This document shows, piece by piece, positions 33,681 to 44,054 of a stretch of DNA of 64,000 nucleotides; the first letter of the stretch is position 1; the number at the start of each line of letters is the position of its first letter. The stretch is from Chaenocephalus aceratus (lineage: Eukaryota > Chordata > Actinopteri > Perciformes > Channichthyidae). Under the pieces are notes generated by a model. It did no database searches. It had not been told where the DNA came from and saw only the letters and a list, made by a program, of their open reading frames with translations. A program made the position numbers and the translations under genes. The DNA is taken from positions 4,991,864 to 5,055,863 of the forward strand of contig CM043800.1 in NCBI GenBank assembly GCA_023974075.1, given 5' to 3'.

Positions 33681-35400
33681 CTTTAACCCCTAGACGTTTC
33701 TTGCAGAGGTTAAGGAATAGTGCTTAGGAAAAGATGATAGGAGCCGACAGAAACCCGTTTTCTGGTCTTGTTGGGTCCTTGTATGTCGTTGTTTGTTATA
33801 CAGTATACAGTATTAGGACGTTCTGTTCTGTTTTACCTTGTCTGGACTGGACCAACCCTATAATTAGTAAATAAGTATTTTCTTTAATTGAAGTTCCTGT
33901 TGCATGCTGTCTCCTGCTTTTACCCCTTTGGTCGATGTACTATAATAGAAAGTGATATAGAAATGGGTTGTTTAACACCTAACTTGATATGTATTTTAAA
34001 ACTACATTCACAAATCCCCTTATATTGAATGTGTTTAAAACAGACGTGATAATAGGTATGCAATTTAAGTTGTGTTACATTTTAAAATGGTGTGCAAATT
34101 GCTGTCCAGTCATGCTTTTCCAACTTGATACATTTTAATTTATTGGATACTATATATTTGAAAGATGTGACTGTAAGGTGTTACAAAGAAACACATAAAA
34201 CATGTTGTGGTAGAGAAGGGTAAACTCTGTTTTAATAACAGTCAGTGTCATTTCTCCAACACTGGCAGACGTTGTATCAGTGTGCTGCAGGGAGACAGCA
34301 GGGTGAACATGTGTCTCATGACGACAATATGAATTTGCTCTGAAGCAGGCTGTAACTTCTTTGATTTATTAGACTTGTTTTGTTTCTGTACTTTGTGACT
34401 AACTACATTTGAAAATTAATGTTTTTCCCCCTAAAGCAAGATCTTACTGGCCGAGGCAGCATGTTTTTTGGCCCTGTGAATCGTCTGGATTTCCATCTCA
34501 TTTGAGATTAGCTGAGAAGAGCTGTTTAGGATTAGTTGAGCTCCTCTCTCTCCCTCTGACACTCCCAGATAAGAGAGCCGCAGTCGCTGAAACACACTAT
34601 TCCAGGAAAATGCCCTTTTCTACATGGTTAAGACTGCTCTGCTCTCTCTTGCTGCCCAGTGCTAACTCTTTGTGGACAGGATTATTGCGACAGACTGTGG
34701 AGAGCCGTTAAAATGCTGTCAACTCAATGGTGACTGTTTTGAGTATTATTCAAGGTCGATATTGGTCTGTTATTAGTAATCTGACATTGTCCGTGTATTA
34801 CATCCACCTGCGTTGATATTGTCTGGAACAGCTGCAGCTAATAAATACGTTTTAATCACCTTTTCATACGTTGTCTTAACCACAGCAATAAATCCAGTAT
34901 GGTGTAAGACAAATGGATTGAGCAGTCTGCAGAGGTGTAATGGTTAAAGAGTGGTGCAGGAATGAGTCCAAAACCTGGAAATGAGTTAGCATTTGACCAG
35001 TTTGGTTTCCCTCATCTCAAAGATTATTTTAACGTGTCTTTGGTTAGAAGCCTGAAAAATGGTCTCATAAGACATTTCCCCGTTTTGTTCCACAACATCA
35101 AATACGTCAGTATATACTGTGTAATTGTGAGTGTCTGAAACTTCTACGTGTCATCAAAACTAACAAGCGTAACAACCGTCCTTTAGCTTAGCGCTGGTGA
35201 TGTGCAGCCATGCAACCGTGTTGTTGTTTTTGTTCACCTAAGCTTTTTACTACTGGCATAAATCAGAAAAATGTTGTTAATATGCGCACACATTTCTATC
35301 TTTGTTTGACATGTTTTGGGCCATCGAGCCTTTATTACTGATACAATGTTGAAAGGGGGAAATAAAAGGGGATCACGATTCACATTACCTGATTGTTTTC
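33681..35400. other. non-repetitive DNA; conserved-block candidate 34400-34740
   Basis: No transposon ends. The segment 34400-34740 is complex in sequence, has balanced composition, and contains motifs such as GATTAGCTGAGAAGAGCTGT and CAGATAAGAGAGCCGC. It differs from the AT-rich repeats around it and looks like a conserved non-coding element. A 100-codon frame there (34409-34711) is probably chance. Confidence 0.35.
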
Positions 35401-35402
35401 TG

Positions 35403-35475
35403 CAGGTTGGAAGTTAAACCCATGTATTAGGCAGCGGACCCTATTATGGGATGCAGCTCTCACCACTGAGCCCCC
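35403..35475 (-). repeat. tRNA-derived SINE head or tRNA pseudogene
   Basis: The minus strand reads GGGGCTCAGTGGTGAGAGC (A-box-like) and, about 40 nt on, GGGTTTAACTTCC (B-box-like). The spacing fits a tRNA-related SINE. There is no evident tRNA fold and no SINE body or tail was recognised. Confidence 0.4.
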
Positions 35476-35551
35476 ATATGTGGACACTTCTGATGAACGA
35501 CGTGTAAGTATCACAAACAAACTTTTCACTCTAAAATCCACTGGAAAAATC

Positions 35552-36500
35552 CAGAGGTGGGAGAAGTACTCAGATCTTGTACTTGAGTAAAAGTAGAAGT
35601 ACTGAGATCTTGTACTTGAGTAAAAGTAGAAGTACTCAGATCTTGTACTTGAGTAAAAGTAGAAGTACTCAGATCTTGTACTTGAGTAAAAGTAGAAGTA
35701 CTCAGATCTTGTACTTGAGTAAAAGTAGAAGTACTCAGATCTTGTACTTGAGTAAAAGTAGAAGTACTCAGATCTTGTACTTGAGTAAAAGTAGAAGTAC
35801 TGAGATCTTGTACTTGAGTAAAAGTAGAAGTACTCAGATCTTGTACTTGAGTAAAAGTAGAAGTACTCAGATCTTGTACTTGAGTAAAAGTAGAAGTACT
35901 CAGATCTTGTACTTGAGTAAAAGTAGAAGTACTCAGATCTTGTACTTGAGTAAAAGTAGAAGTACTGAGATATTGTACTTGAGTAAAAGTAGAAGTACTC
36001 AGATCTTGTACTTGAGTAAAAGTAGAAGTACTCAGATCTTGTACTTGAGTAAAAGTAGAAGTACTCAGATCTTGTACTTGAGTAAAAGTAGAAGTACTCA
36101 GATCTTGTACTTAAGTAAAGTAGAAGTACCAGAGTGCAGGAATACTCTGTTACAAGTAAAAGTCCTGCATTCAAAATGTTACTCAAGGAAAAGTACAAAA
36201 GTATTATCATCAGAATATAGTGAAAGACAGTGAAAGTAGTCGTTGTGCAGATTGGTCCATTTCAGAATAATATATCTGATATGTTTTATAATGATTGATC
36301 ATGAAAGTGTTCTCAAAGCTGGTGAAGGTGCAGCTAGTCTGAAGTACTTTGTAGACTGCAGGGTAGCTGGTGGATTTACTCCAGGTGGAACTAAAGTCTG
36401 ATTCAACACTTGATTATATTTCACATCATTCATCCACATCTGTGAAGTAACTAAAGGTATTAAATACATGTAGGGGAGTAAAAGTACACCATGTACCTCT
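35552..36500. mobile_element. hAT MITE with expanded end
   Basis: Begins CAGAGGTGGGAGAAGTACTC and ends ATGTACCTCTG. After the repeat array it reads CTCTGTTACAAGTAAAAGTC and CTGCATTCAAAATGTTACTC, the well-known sequence of an abundant fish non-autonomous hAT family. No matching target duplication was found. Confidence 0.6.
35562..36120. repeat. 33-bp minisatellite, about 17 copies
   Basis: The unit AGAAGTACTCAGATCTTGTA + CTTGAGTAAAAGT (33 bp) is nearly identical in all copies. It is the hAT family's own subterminal sequence. Because 33 is a multiple of three, both strands stay open (216-276 codons); these frames are not genes. Units with GAG instead of CAG recur every five to six units. Confidence 0.95.
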
Positions 36501-36902
36501 GAACTGTATTGGGGTAAAAGTACAAAGAAACAGAAAATGTTTAATGATTAATCCCCTTTCATGTTTGCCCTGCTCCAGGAACATCCCATTACTTTTTCAT
36601 TGGCACTCAGTGTGCCATTGGCTGTATATCACTGATGGAGAATCGATTCCCATAAAACATCGTTCTTAGAAGACTGGCATTAAAGGATGCCTTTATCACA
36701 AGACTTCCAATTTCCCTAAACAGCAAGTAGATCAGCGCTCAGCGACGGGGCGTTTTCCTCAACAGCTTGTAAATGTCAGGAGCAAAGCAGCTGTCAATCA
36801 CCTCTAGTGACACTTTAACGGCAATCAACTTTTACCAGAAGCAATTATTAATGCATGAGGACAAAGAACCCTGAGAGGACTGCAAACAAGCAAGAAAACT
36901 CA

Positions 36903-36906
<4 letters not shown>
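36121..36906. other. hAT tail, then conserved-block candidate 36570-36900
   Basis: After the hAT end, 36570-36900 is complex, non-repetitive sequence (for example TCCCATTACTTTTTCATTGG and AGCAATTATTAATGCATGAGG). It has homeodomain-like TTAAT/ATTA sites and looks like a conserved non-coding element. Confidence 0.35.
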
Positions 36907-36967
<61 letters not shown>

Positions 36968-36979
36968 TGTGTGTGTGCG
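36907..36979. repeat. (GT)n microsatellite
   Basis: A GT run with a short TACGTGT interruption near 36964. Confidence 0.95.
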
Positions 36980-37419
36980 CACGTGTGTGCATGGGGGGGG
37001 GCTAAGTGCAGGTAAAGGAAGGTCGGGACATTGACGGCTGGAATAATTATATGTAGCACAGAATGTCACCATTTAATCTGTTGACTGGCTCTTCCTGTGT
37101 TGCAGGGGGGGGTCTCCTCTATGCTTCAAACACTGAACCTGTAGGTGAAGTGGAAACCTTACTTTGCCTGTTGGTGAATGAGTCTAATAATGGATGGAAC
37201 TGCTCAACGATTTAAAAAAGGCACAAGATTTTTTTTTATGATGTCCCCCCCAATGTCCTCCGTCTGCTCTGCCCCCACTCAGTGAGGAACACAATGCACA
37301 GGAGATTTGGAGCACTCGAAGAGGAGTGTGTTAAGTGAACATTCAGAAGCTTGACAGTCTTTTTAGGCTTTGTGTGTATCCAGATGTCCCTTAAATAATA
37401 TGACTATAGCACAGAAATG

Positions 37420-37970
37420 GGAATGTATTGTCAAATCATTCAAGTAATAGCAATAGCAGCCCTTCCAATTCTAACGTGAATATATCACCTGATGATCTTC
37501 CAGTCTTATTGGTAGACTTGTTTGATGTTTTCTTATTTATTTATTTTGCATTTATCATTCTTGCCCTTGTAGAGAGGCTAAATTGCGAACACCGGCTTGC
37601 AATTGGTACATAATTGCATCCCTGCTCTTCCACTTTTCATCCTCAGCCCGCTTGATCCTTTATGTGTCATTAGATGTTGAGAGCTCAGGGCACAATGGCC
37701 CGGCTTTGGAAAAGCAGAGAGGAGTGTGTAATTACACTTGGCTTTGATTACCTCTCGTTTGGAGCGGCCTGTTCAATAGCCATTACATGGAGACACTTCT
37801 CAGGCCGCTGTTTAATAGCCCTCTGGCCCCGCTTTCATTTGCACCCCAACCTGCTGCTGCTGTTAAACTCACAAAGAACACATCAGTGCTCAGGTCCTCT
37901 CTCCGGTGGCGCTGATCGATCCAGAGGAGAGAGCACACTTGTCAGCCAAACAGACATTCAGCGTACAGCT
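37420..37970. other. conserved non-coding element candidate
   Basis: About 550 bp with no repeat signature, mixed composition and many short symmetric AT-core motifs: TTGCAATTGGTACATAATTGC, GTGTAATTACACTTGG, GATTACCTCTCGTTTGG, TTCAATAGCCATTACATGG. It resembles vertebrate developmental enhancers. No convincing ORF; a 103-codon frame (37674-37985) overlaps but has no domains. Confidence 0.4.
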
Positions 37971-37985
37971 TTTTATTTTAAATAG

Positions 37986-38639
37986 AACTGTTACTGAACA
38001 TCTTATCAAGTTGGTTAAGAAGAAAAAGTAGAATACATACAAAAGTGCAAACAGTTTTAAAGTTCAGCCACCATGGGTTAAATGGGGCCGACGATAATAC
38101 TGACAGTTTTGACAGCAGAAAATAGCTGATACAAAATTACTTTGGAATTCTTAATGTCATTCAATATGTCTATATGATATGACTTTAAAACACATCTGTT
38201 AGATTCGATGTGGTAGACTTCCACTGCTTTTCTGGCTTACTTCCTGCCTGTCCAGACTTAGGCGCGTACATTCGGTACATCAATTTAACATCCAAATCTG
38301 TAATGTCTGTTCCAGCATGTGGGTAGCTTGCTTCCCAAGTTTGTATACATAACACAAATAATTAGTTTCTCCTATATGGTCAGGTTGTTCATACATTTTT
38401 CGACAACTTGCACTATGCTTTGGTCAGTTTACGTTCATCTGCTGTAGTTCTCCTGATTTGTTTGTTCATATGCCTTGTCTTCGTAATATTTGTTTTGTTT
38501 GTCAACATTTAAAAGTTATTTGAGATGGTAGTTTTGTTATATATATATATATATATATACACACTATACACTTTGTGTGTGTACAGGAAAGTGTTACTTC
38601 TTAAATGTCTCTGCAGTGAACTTAACTGGCTATAACAAG
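37986..38639. other. unassigned, with (TA)n at 38538-38559
   Basis: AT-rich DNA without recognisable features apart from the short TA microsatellite. Confidence 0.35.
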
Positions 38640-38700
38640 TATACTGCACCAAATTCCTGGGGGTCCACATCACCGAGGACCTCTCCTGGAGTAACAACGA
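38640..38700 (+). mobile_element. LINE ORF2 remnant
   Basis: Reads KFLGVHITEDLSWSNN, the conserved K-F/Y-L-G-V-x-I...L-x-W motif at the end of LINE reverse transcriptases. Only about 60 bp are recognisable. Confidence 0.5.
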
Positions 38701-39189
38701 AACTGCGACACCGTTGGCAGAAGAAAGAATGGAGAGAAATATGTGAAAATAATACCATAAATATCAAGTTACCTCTCATTTATCATATATGAAGAATTCA
38801 TTTTTGAGACGCACAGGCTGCAGTGGAGACGCTGCGTACAGCTGATTGACAGCTGGGACACAAACCACGAAACTAAAATGAATTGACTCCACTCCGCAGG
38901 GATCCCCCGATACTTTCTTACAGTTTCTCATCATGGGGGGGGCTCCTGTCCCCGGCACAAACACACTGACACACTGCCTGAGGAAGGTTATGTGTATTAT
39001 GTCATTAACTTTTTTCGGACCACTTATTTATTTATTTTGGTGACGATCCGACCTCCATGCTGCTACTCTGGTTCAAACTGCATCCACCAAACAATGTGAT
39101 TAGTCTCCACCTCCCCAAAATAACCAAAATCTGACACGGTGTGAGATGTCTTTTTTAGCTGTTCTGTCGGCATTTCCTGCGATTTTCTT
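38701..39189. other. unassigned
   Basis: No supported gene or element ends. Confidence 0.3.
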
Positions 39190-39450
39190 CATGCAGTCAG
39201 TCTGAATGAATATTAATACGGGCCGTTTCTTTGACTATTTATAGGCAAATATGGGCGTGTCGGGAAGCCCGCAAAAGCTGCGCCGCATTTCGAGTTGATG
39301 GTGATTTATAAAGGGAAACCAGCGTAGGAAGTGCGTGTGCAGTCTTTTATAAATCGGAATATTTGTGTGCGTATGTATTTGCTTTGTCCAACGTAAGCCA
39401 CCTTCCCACGTGAATCCCACGCAAAGCTTTATAAATGAGGCCCCTGGACA
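39190..39450. mobile_element. Harbinger-like element, right end
   Basis: Ends ACGCAAAGCTTTATAAATGAGGCCCC. Internal GTGATTTATAAAGGGAAACC and CACGTGAATCCCACGC are typical of a fish PIF/Harbinger non-autonomous family whose terminus reads GGGGCCTCATTTATAA. The left end was not found. Confidence 0.45.
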
Positions 39451-40171
39451 CAGAAAAACATTGCTGTCCAAGAAGGAAATGTGTGTGGGGGAAGGAGAGC
39501 AGAGAGGCACGTCCTCCTCTACTGAAGTTCTCCTTACTACAAAATGAAAATAACAAACTTTCAGATGTTAAACCCTGAAGAGAAACTGGTTTTGCTTCGT
39601 GCCGCAGCCTGATGGACTCACAACTAGAATCCCCACATTAAGGATTTCTATAGTAGCCTACTTAGAAACTGTCAAATGTAATGATATGAGATGTGAGAAT
39701 AATATTCTGCTGCAATATGATGGCTTTATTCATGCTAGTAAAGCCAATTCAATTGTTTTTCTTTATGAATGATGATTCCTCAAATTCCAAAAAGCAGAGG
39801 TTGATCCAGTCGACTTCTTTTTTCTCGAAGTCAATGAAAAAAACTCATTAAGAAAACCTTCTTAATTATGTGTTGGTTTGTTGCCTAAAATAAGGTATGT
39901 TGTTAAGATGTGCTTCTGAGATTATTACAATTTATTTACTAAATTAACAAAAAAGATTAAAAACCTGGGGGCAAAAAAAGAAAGGAAACTGACTTGTAAG
40001 CCACACAGAGCTACACCACACACTGATGACAGGTGAGAGAAGAGCTGCTGCAGCTTTCCTCAGCCTTTCATGAAGGCCCTGATTAGAGAACATCTGAGGG
40101 AGAGCCTCTCAGGTGCAGCCTGCACCTGGAGAGAGACGATCAGCAGAGAGAGTGAGGGGGAGGAGAGAGAC

Positions 40172-40175
<4 letters not shown>
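39451..40175. other. unassigned
   Basis: Mostly AT-rich. 40050-40150 is a compact mixed-composition block beside the microsatellite. No supported gene. Confidence 0.3.

Positions 40176-40257
<82 letters not shown>
40176..40257. repeat. (AC)n microsatellite
   Basis: An 82-bp uninterrupted AC run. Confidence 0.97.
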
Positions 40258-40259
<2 letters not shown>

Positions 40260-41019
40260 CGGCACGTAACATTCGTCATAAAATACATTAGTATATCTAA
40301 CTCAAAATTAGAATTTTAGTTTCTTTAAAATGCTGGGTTGCTAACAAGTGGCTACATTGTACCACTTAACATCATCAAGACAAACAATTGTCCTCCTAGA
40401 CCTTAGTGGGTGACATTCTACTTCATACAACATTCTCTACAATATTAAGCTTATTGTATTAATTATTTCTGACATGTATATAGTTAACTTCATCTGCATA
40501 ACTTTCACATTGGTTTTGAAACATAATAAGCACTTTTTTATTCTAATCTATTTCTTCTTGCACAATTTAGACCAGATGGTCTTCCTGTCCAATTGTTGGA
40601 ACAAGGTCAGACTTCTTTCCAGCATGTACACGTGGTGTGCACAGACATTGTTACTGAGGCCCTTACACGGGAACGCAAACAAACCAAATTCAATATCAAA
40701 AAAGTATTACGTTCACACGGATAAGGCTCAATAAACGTTTCCCTTCACACAAGACCGCTCGACTCGCTGGAGAAGCTGTAGTACATATGCCGGGCCTGTA
40801 AGTGGCGCTGTACCTCCGCCACAAAATACACAAAAAGCAGCGAAGAAGACCCCAGCATGGTTGCCATGGTTGCCTGGTTGCCCTTCTCCTGGTTCTCCGT
40901 GGTGGATTTAGCAACATGTAGTTCTCCATGTCCACTTGTTGCTGATGGTCGTGGTAGAGGAGCTGTAGATGTTGCACTAACATCTGTAGCATGGTCAGTA
41001 GCTACCAGAGGTGGGGACT
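40258..41019. other. unassigned; probable repeat 40640-41019
   Basis: 40640-41019 is GC-richer, with two overlapping minus-strand frames (40696-40992 and 40745-41074) lacking known domains. The wording (AAGTGGCGCTGTACCTCCGC) suggests an interspersed repeat that I cannot name. Confidence 0.3.
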
Positions 41020-41410
41020 CGAGCAGCGATGTGCAGTCAGGGGAGGCAGAGCCTCCAATGTAACGGAAAAACAACTAAAGAAAAACTAAATAGTAATAAT
41101 AATAAAATGTCTCCACTGATCTGTGTTGTAAATGTGATTTCTGTTTGATTCCAATCGCTTTTTATAGTCAAAATCAGCAAATTTGCCGAGCTCCGCTACA
41201 ACTACGGGTAGCGATGAGAAGTAAGGCAGGGACGAGCTCTGCCTCTCGTAAGCCCACAGTAACTGGCTGGAGCGCGGGCACTAATGTAGCGCGGGCACTT
41301 ATTTTGTGAGCGCGCTCCAGCCAGCTACTGTGGGGTGAGGCACAGATGAGCTCTGCCTCACCTCAGAATGCGTCACCCCACAGAAACTGGCTGGAAAGCG
41401 GCCCTCAGCG
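41020..41410. mobile_element. unclassified transposon fragment with hairpin
   Basis: Contains GATGTGCAGTCAGGGGAGGC and repeated GAGCTCTGCCTC. CCCACAGTAACTGGCTGGAG (from 41256) is inverted at 41313-41337 as CTCCAGCCAGCTACTGTGGG, a stem of about 24 bp with one mismatch. It resembles fish DNA transposons with internal inverted repeats. Boundaries are uncertain. Confidence 0.4.
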
Positions 41411-42079
41411 CATGCCTGCACCGTCTCACTGTATGTCACCAATGTAATATTTGTAGATCCCTTTATTACATTTATCCTCGCCATCCATAGTCTCTAAATA
41501 ACTTATTTCACGTACAGTAGTCACCAACACATCATACAACAATGTGTTCATGTTTAAGTGGGGTGGAGACATTTAACACAAACCTTTCTAATTTTAATTA
41601 CATTTATTTAATTTTTATTCAATGAAAAAACATATCTGAATTTAATGCCTGACTTTTTGAGCCTTGGCATTTAAATTCTACAAAAACAAAAGAGCACTTC
41701 AAAAGTAAATGTAGACAAATGTAATGCGGGAAAACCTGAACACCAGGGAAAGCCCCAACTGATAGATGATTGAGAGGGTGTAGAAGAAAAGGGTGAAGGA
41801 GGAAGGGTGAAGGAGGGAGGGTGAAGGAGGAAGGGTGAAGGAGGAAGGGTGGATAGAGGGAGGGGAAATAGATGGAGGGGCTTGAGGTATTTCTTTAAGC
41901 GTTTTTTCTTTGATATCACTCGATATAAAGTGGGGAAACCCGGCACTCCGGGAGAAAACCCTATATAGAAATACGATAGAGAGGGTGAGGAGGAAGGGTA
42001 GATGGAGGTGGGGTGAGGAAGATGAAGGAGAAGAGAGATGAAGAGTGGGAAGAAAGGCAGCTACTGTCGTCGTAAACAA
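41411..42079. other. 3' flank of the 561-codon ORF; GGGTGAAGGA repeats
   Basis: Purine-rich tandem units GGGTGAAGGAGGAA occupy about 41788-41860. On the minus strand this is the likely 3' UTR of the upstream ORF. AATAAA-type signals (plus-strand TTTATT) occur near 41460 and 41605-41616. Confidence 0.4.
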
Positions 42080-43765
42080 CTAGCAGTGGCTTCTATTATA
42101 CTCCTCTCTTTTCTTCTCTTTTTTCTTATCCTTTCTGCTTTTCTTCCCCACACGTAGCTTTCCTTCCACGGGGGTCTGCTTTGGGTCAGAGGCTTCTTCT
42201 GGCTCCTTCACCTGTTCCTCTTTCAGCAGCACCTCCTCTTGTGCCTCGGTCTTCTTTGGGTCAGAGACTTCTTCTGGCTCCTTCACCTCTTCCTCCACCT
42301 TCTTCTCTTTGGTGTAGCAGCTCTGGTCTTTCAGCACTGCCGCCCAGCTCCGTTTGTTCTCCTCTCCGCTTTCCAGTTTCTGCAGACCTACCTGTCCTGC
42401 CTCGGTCTTCGGTAAGTCGGGGAACTCTTCCACTTCTTTCTTCTCATCCGTCGCCTCTGAGGTTTCACAGCTCTGGACTATATTGGCCAGGCTGTCCATC
42501 TCATTTACGATAATCCCCATCGCTTTCAACGCCTTTTCTCTTCTCCTCTCATGTTTTTTCTTGTTTCTGTTTTTCTCTTTCTGCAGCATTTCCTCTCCGG
42601 CCTCGGTCTGCTTTAAGTCGGAGACTTCTTCCAGTTCCTCCACCTTCTTCTCTCTGGTTTTGGAGCTCTTGTATTTATTGGCCACCACTGCTGCCCAGCT
42701 AAGTTTTGTCTCCTCTCCGCTTTCCATTTCCTGGAGGCCTGCCTCTCCGGCCTCGGTCTGCTTTAAGACGGGGGACTCTTCTGGTTCTTTCTCCTCTTCC
42801 TCCACCTCTGGAGTCTCAACCACTTCCTGTGTGGACTGTTCATCCTCCATCTCTGGAGTCTCAATCACTTCTTGTGTGGACTCATCCTCAGTGAACTTCT
42901 CCTCCTGATCTTCTTTCATCAAGGTGTCTTCCTCTGCCTGGCTGTGAAGTGTCTCAGCTAGGTCCTCAATGGATTTATCTTCTGGATTCTTAATTTGATC
43001 CTCCATCTTTCGGACTTTTGTCACCATCACTGTCTCCCCGTTGTGTTGTTGCTCCGCCGGGCCCTGAGGTAATTTCTCCTCCAGGTTGTTTTCGACCTTG
43101 ACTTCCTCTTCCAGGATTTCTTGCTTCACAGCCAGGAGCTTTGTGGACATTTCCTCCAGATGTGACTTCTTGTCCTCAATCTTCTGGAATTTCTCCTTGA
43201 TCAGTTTGCTTAGAGAAGCCCATCCCTCTATTTTCTCTGCCGTGTCTTTTCTAATCCTCTCTGCCAGGGACTTGTTATCTTTCTCAACGCTTTCAACGTT
43301 TGTCGCCTTTTTCTCTTCCAGGCGCTTTGAAGATTCCTCCTTCAGTGCATTGTATTTCTCCTGCCAGTTTGTGGACACTGAGGCACTGTGAGAGAGAGAC
43401 TCCTTCTCCTGTTTCAGATCCATGATTTCAGAGTCTTTCTGGTGGATCACTTCCTGCCAGCTATTCTCAGCTTGCACAAATCCGGCATTGTTTTGCACCA
43501 GCAACTGGTTTGATTGTGTCAGACCCTTGATTACAGCTTCCCTCTGCTCGATCCTGGTGATCACCATATTCTGGTGATAAGACCAACTCACCTCCCAGTG
43601 CTTGTTTTTCACTGCCAGGTCCTTTGCGTACTTGTCCAGAAGTTCATATTTGAACTCCCAGTGTTTGATAACCTCTACAAGTTTAGCTCTGCTGAAGATA
43701 TGTTTGGCCTCTGGCCTCTGAGCGGCTTCCTGCTCATACACTACTGGGCTAATTATTCCAGCCAT
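42080..43765 (-). CDS. 561-aa coiled-coil, repeat-containing protein, unknown
   Basis: I do not recognise this gene. A single uninterrupted ORF starts at ATG 43765 in a good context (GCGATGG) and ends TGC-TAG. Residues 25-235 are charged and helical (EVIKHWEFKYELLDKYAKDL, then many heptad-like K/E/L stretches), a probable coiled coil. Residues 240-330 are very acidic, with STQEVIETPEM/STQEVVETPEV repeats. Residues 330-535 carry five degenerate units around LKQTEAGEAGLQEMESGEE, two of which continue into LSWAAVV or RSWAAVL. Residues 395-415 (KNRNKKKHERRREKALKAM) and 540-556 are strongly basic. No signal peptide or membrane segment is seen. It lacks gag, pol or transposase motifs. The absence of stops over 1.7 kb amid decayed repeats suggests it is translated. 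It could be an intronless lineage-specific gene, a retrogene, or one large exon. Confidence 0.6.
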   Translation of the reverse strand: MAGIISPVVYEQEAAQRPEAKHIFSRAKLVEVIKHWEFKYELLDKYAKDLAVKNKHWEVSWSYHQNMVITRIEQREAVIKGLTQSNQLLVQNNAGFVQAENSWQEVIHQKDSEIMDLKQEKESLSHSASVSTNWQEKYNALKEESSKRLEEKKATNVESVEKDNKSLAERIRKDTAEKIEGWASLSKLIKEKFQKIEDKKSHLEEMSTKLLAVKQEILEEEVKVENNLEEKLPQGPAEQQHNGETVMVTKVRKMEDQIKNPEDKSIEDLAETLHSQAEEDTLMKEDQEEKFTEDESTQEVIETPEMEDEQSTQEVVETPEVEEEEKEPEESPVLKQTEAGEAGLQEMESGEETKLSWAAVVANKYKSSKTREKKVEELEEVSDLKQTEAGEEMLQKEKNRNKKKHERRREKALKAMGIIVNEMDSLANIVQSCETSEATDEKKEVEEFPDLPKTEAGQVGLQKLESGEENKRSWAAVLKDQSCYTKEKKVEEEVKEPEEVSDPKKTEAQEEVLLKEEQVKEPEEASDPKQTPVEGKLRVGKKSRKDKKKEKKREEYNRSHC

Positions 43766-44054
43766 CGCACAGTTAGTTTTGACTTGAATTGTGCGTAGTT
43801 AGAATAATTGAAGTGTGTCTGTACGAAACCGTGTTTCTTTGTAGAAAACGGTAACTGTCTTTAGTAGATTTGTTCTCTGTAAAAGACTGTATTGCTCGTA
43901 CGTTGAATGTAGTTTTCTGTAGAAGTTAGTGTATCTATTGAATCCAAATGACCTGCAATTAACACGACCTGTTCCTAGGGAGTACCAGAGTATTAATGTG
44001 AATCACCCTTGCATGTTTTGAATGTTCCGAATTCCAATCCAACATCAAGGCAGA
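43766..44054 (-). promoter_or_regulatory. probable 5' flank of 561-aa ORF
   Basis: AT-rich sequence upstream of the start codon with repeated TTTTCTGTAGAA/TTTTACAGAG motifs. No clear TATA box. Function is inferred from position only. Confidence 0.3.

Noticed and set aside
35562..36120. CRISPR-like direct repeats of 33 bp
   Set aside because: There are no unique spacers; the units are directly adjacent and the setting is a vertebrate hAT element.
35380..36233. Long open frames on both strands (276 and 218 codons)
   Set aside because: They are translations of the 33-bp tandem repeat; the period is a multiple of three and the unit has no stop in these frames.
35552..36500. 8-bp duplication around the hAT MITE with the minisatellite
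   Set aside because: Flanks GAAAAATC and AACTGTAT do not match; the right boundary may be wrong.
42181..43391. Plus-strand frames opposite the 561-aa ORF (up to 184 codons)
   Set aside because: They are antisense shadows: Ser/Leu-rich translations of the complementary Glu/Lys codons.
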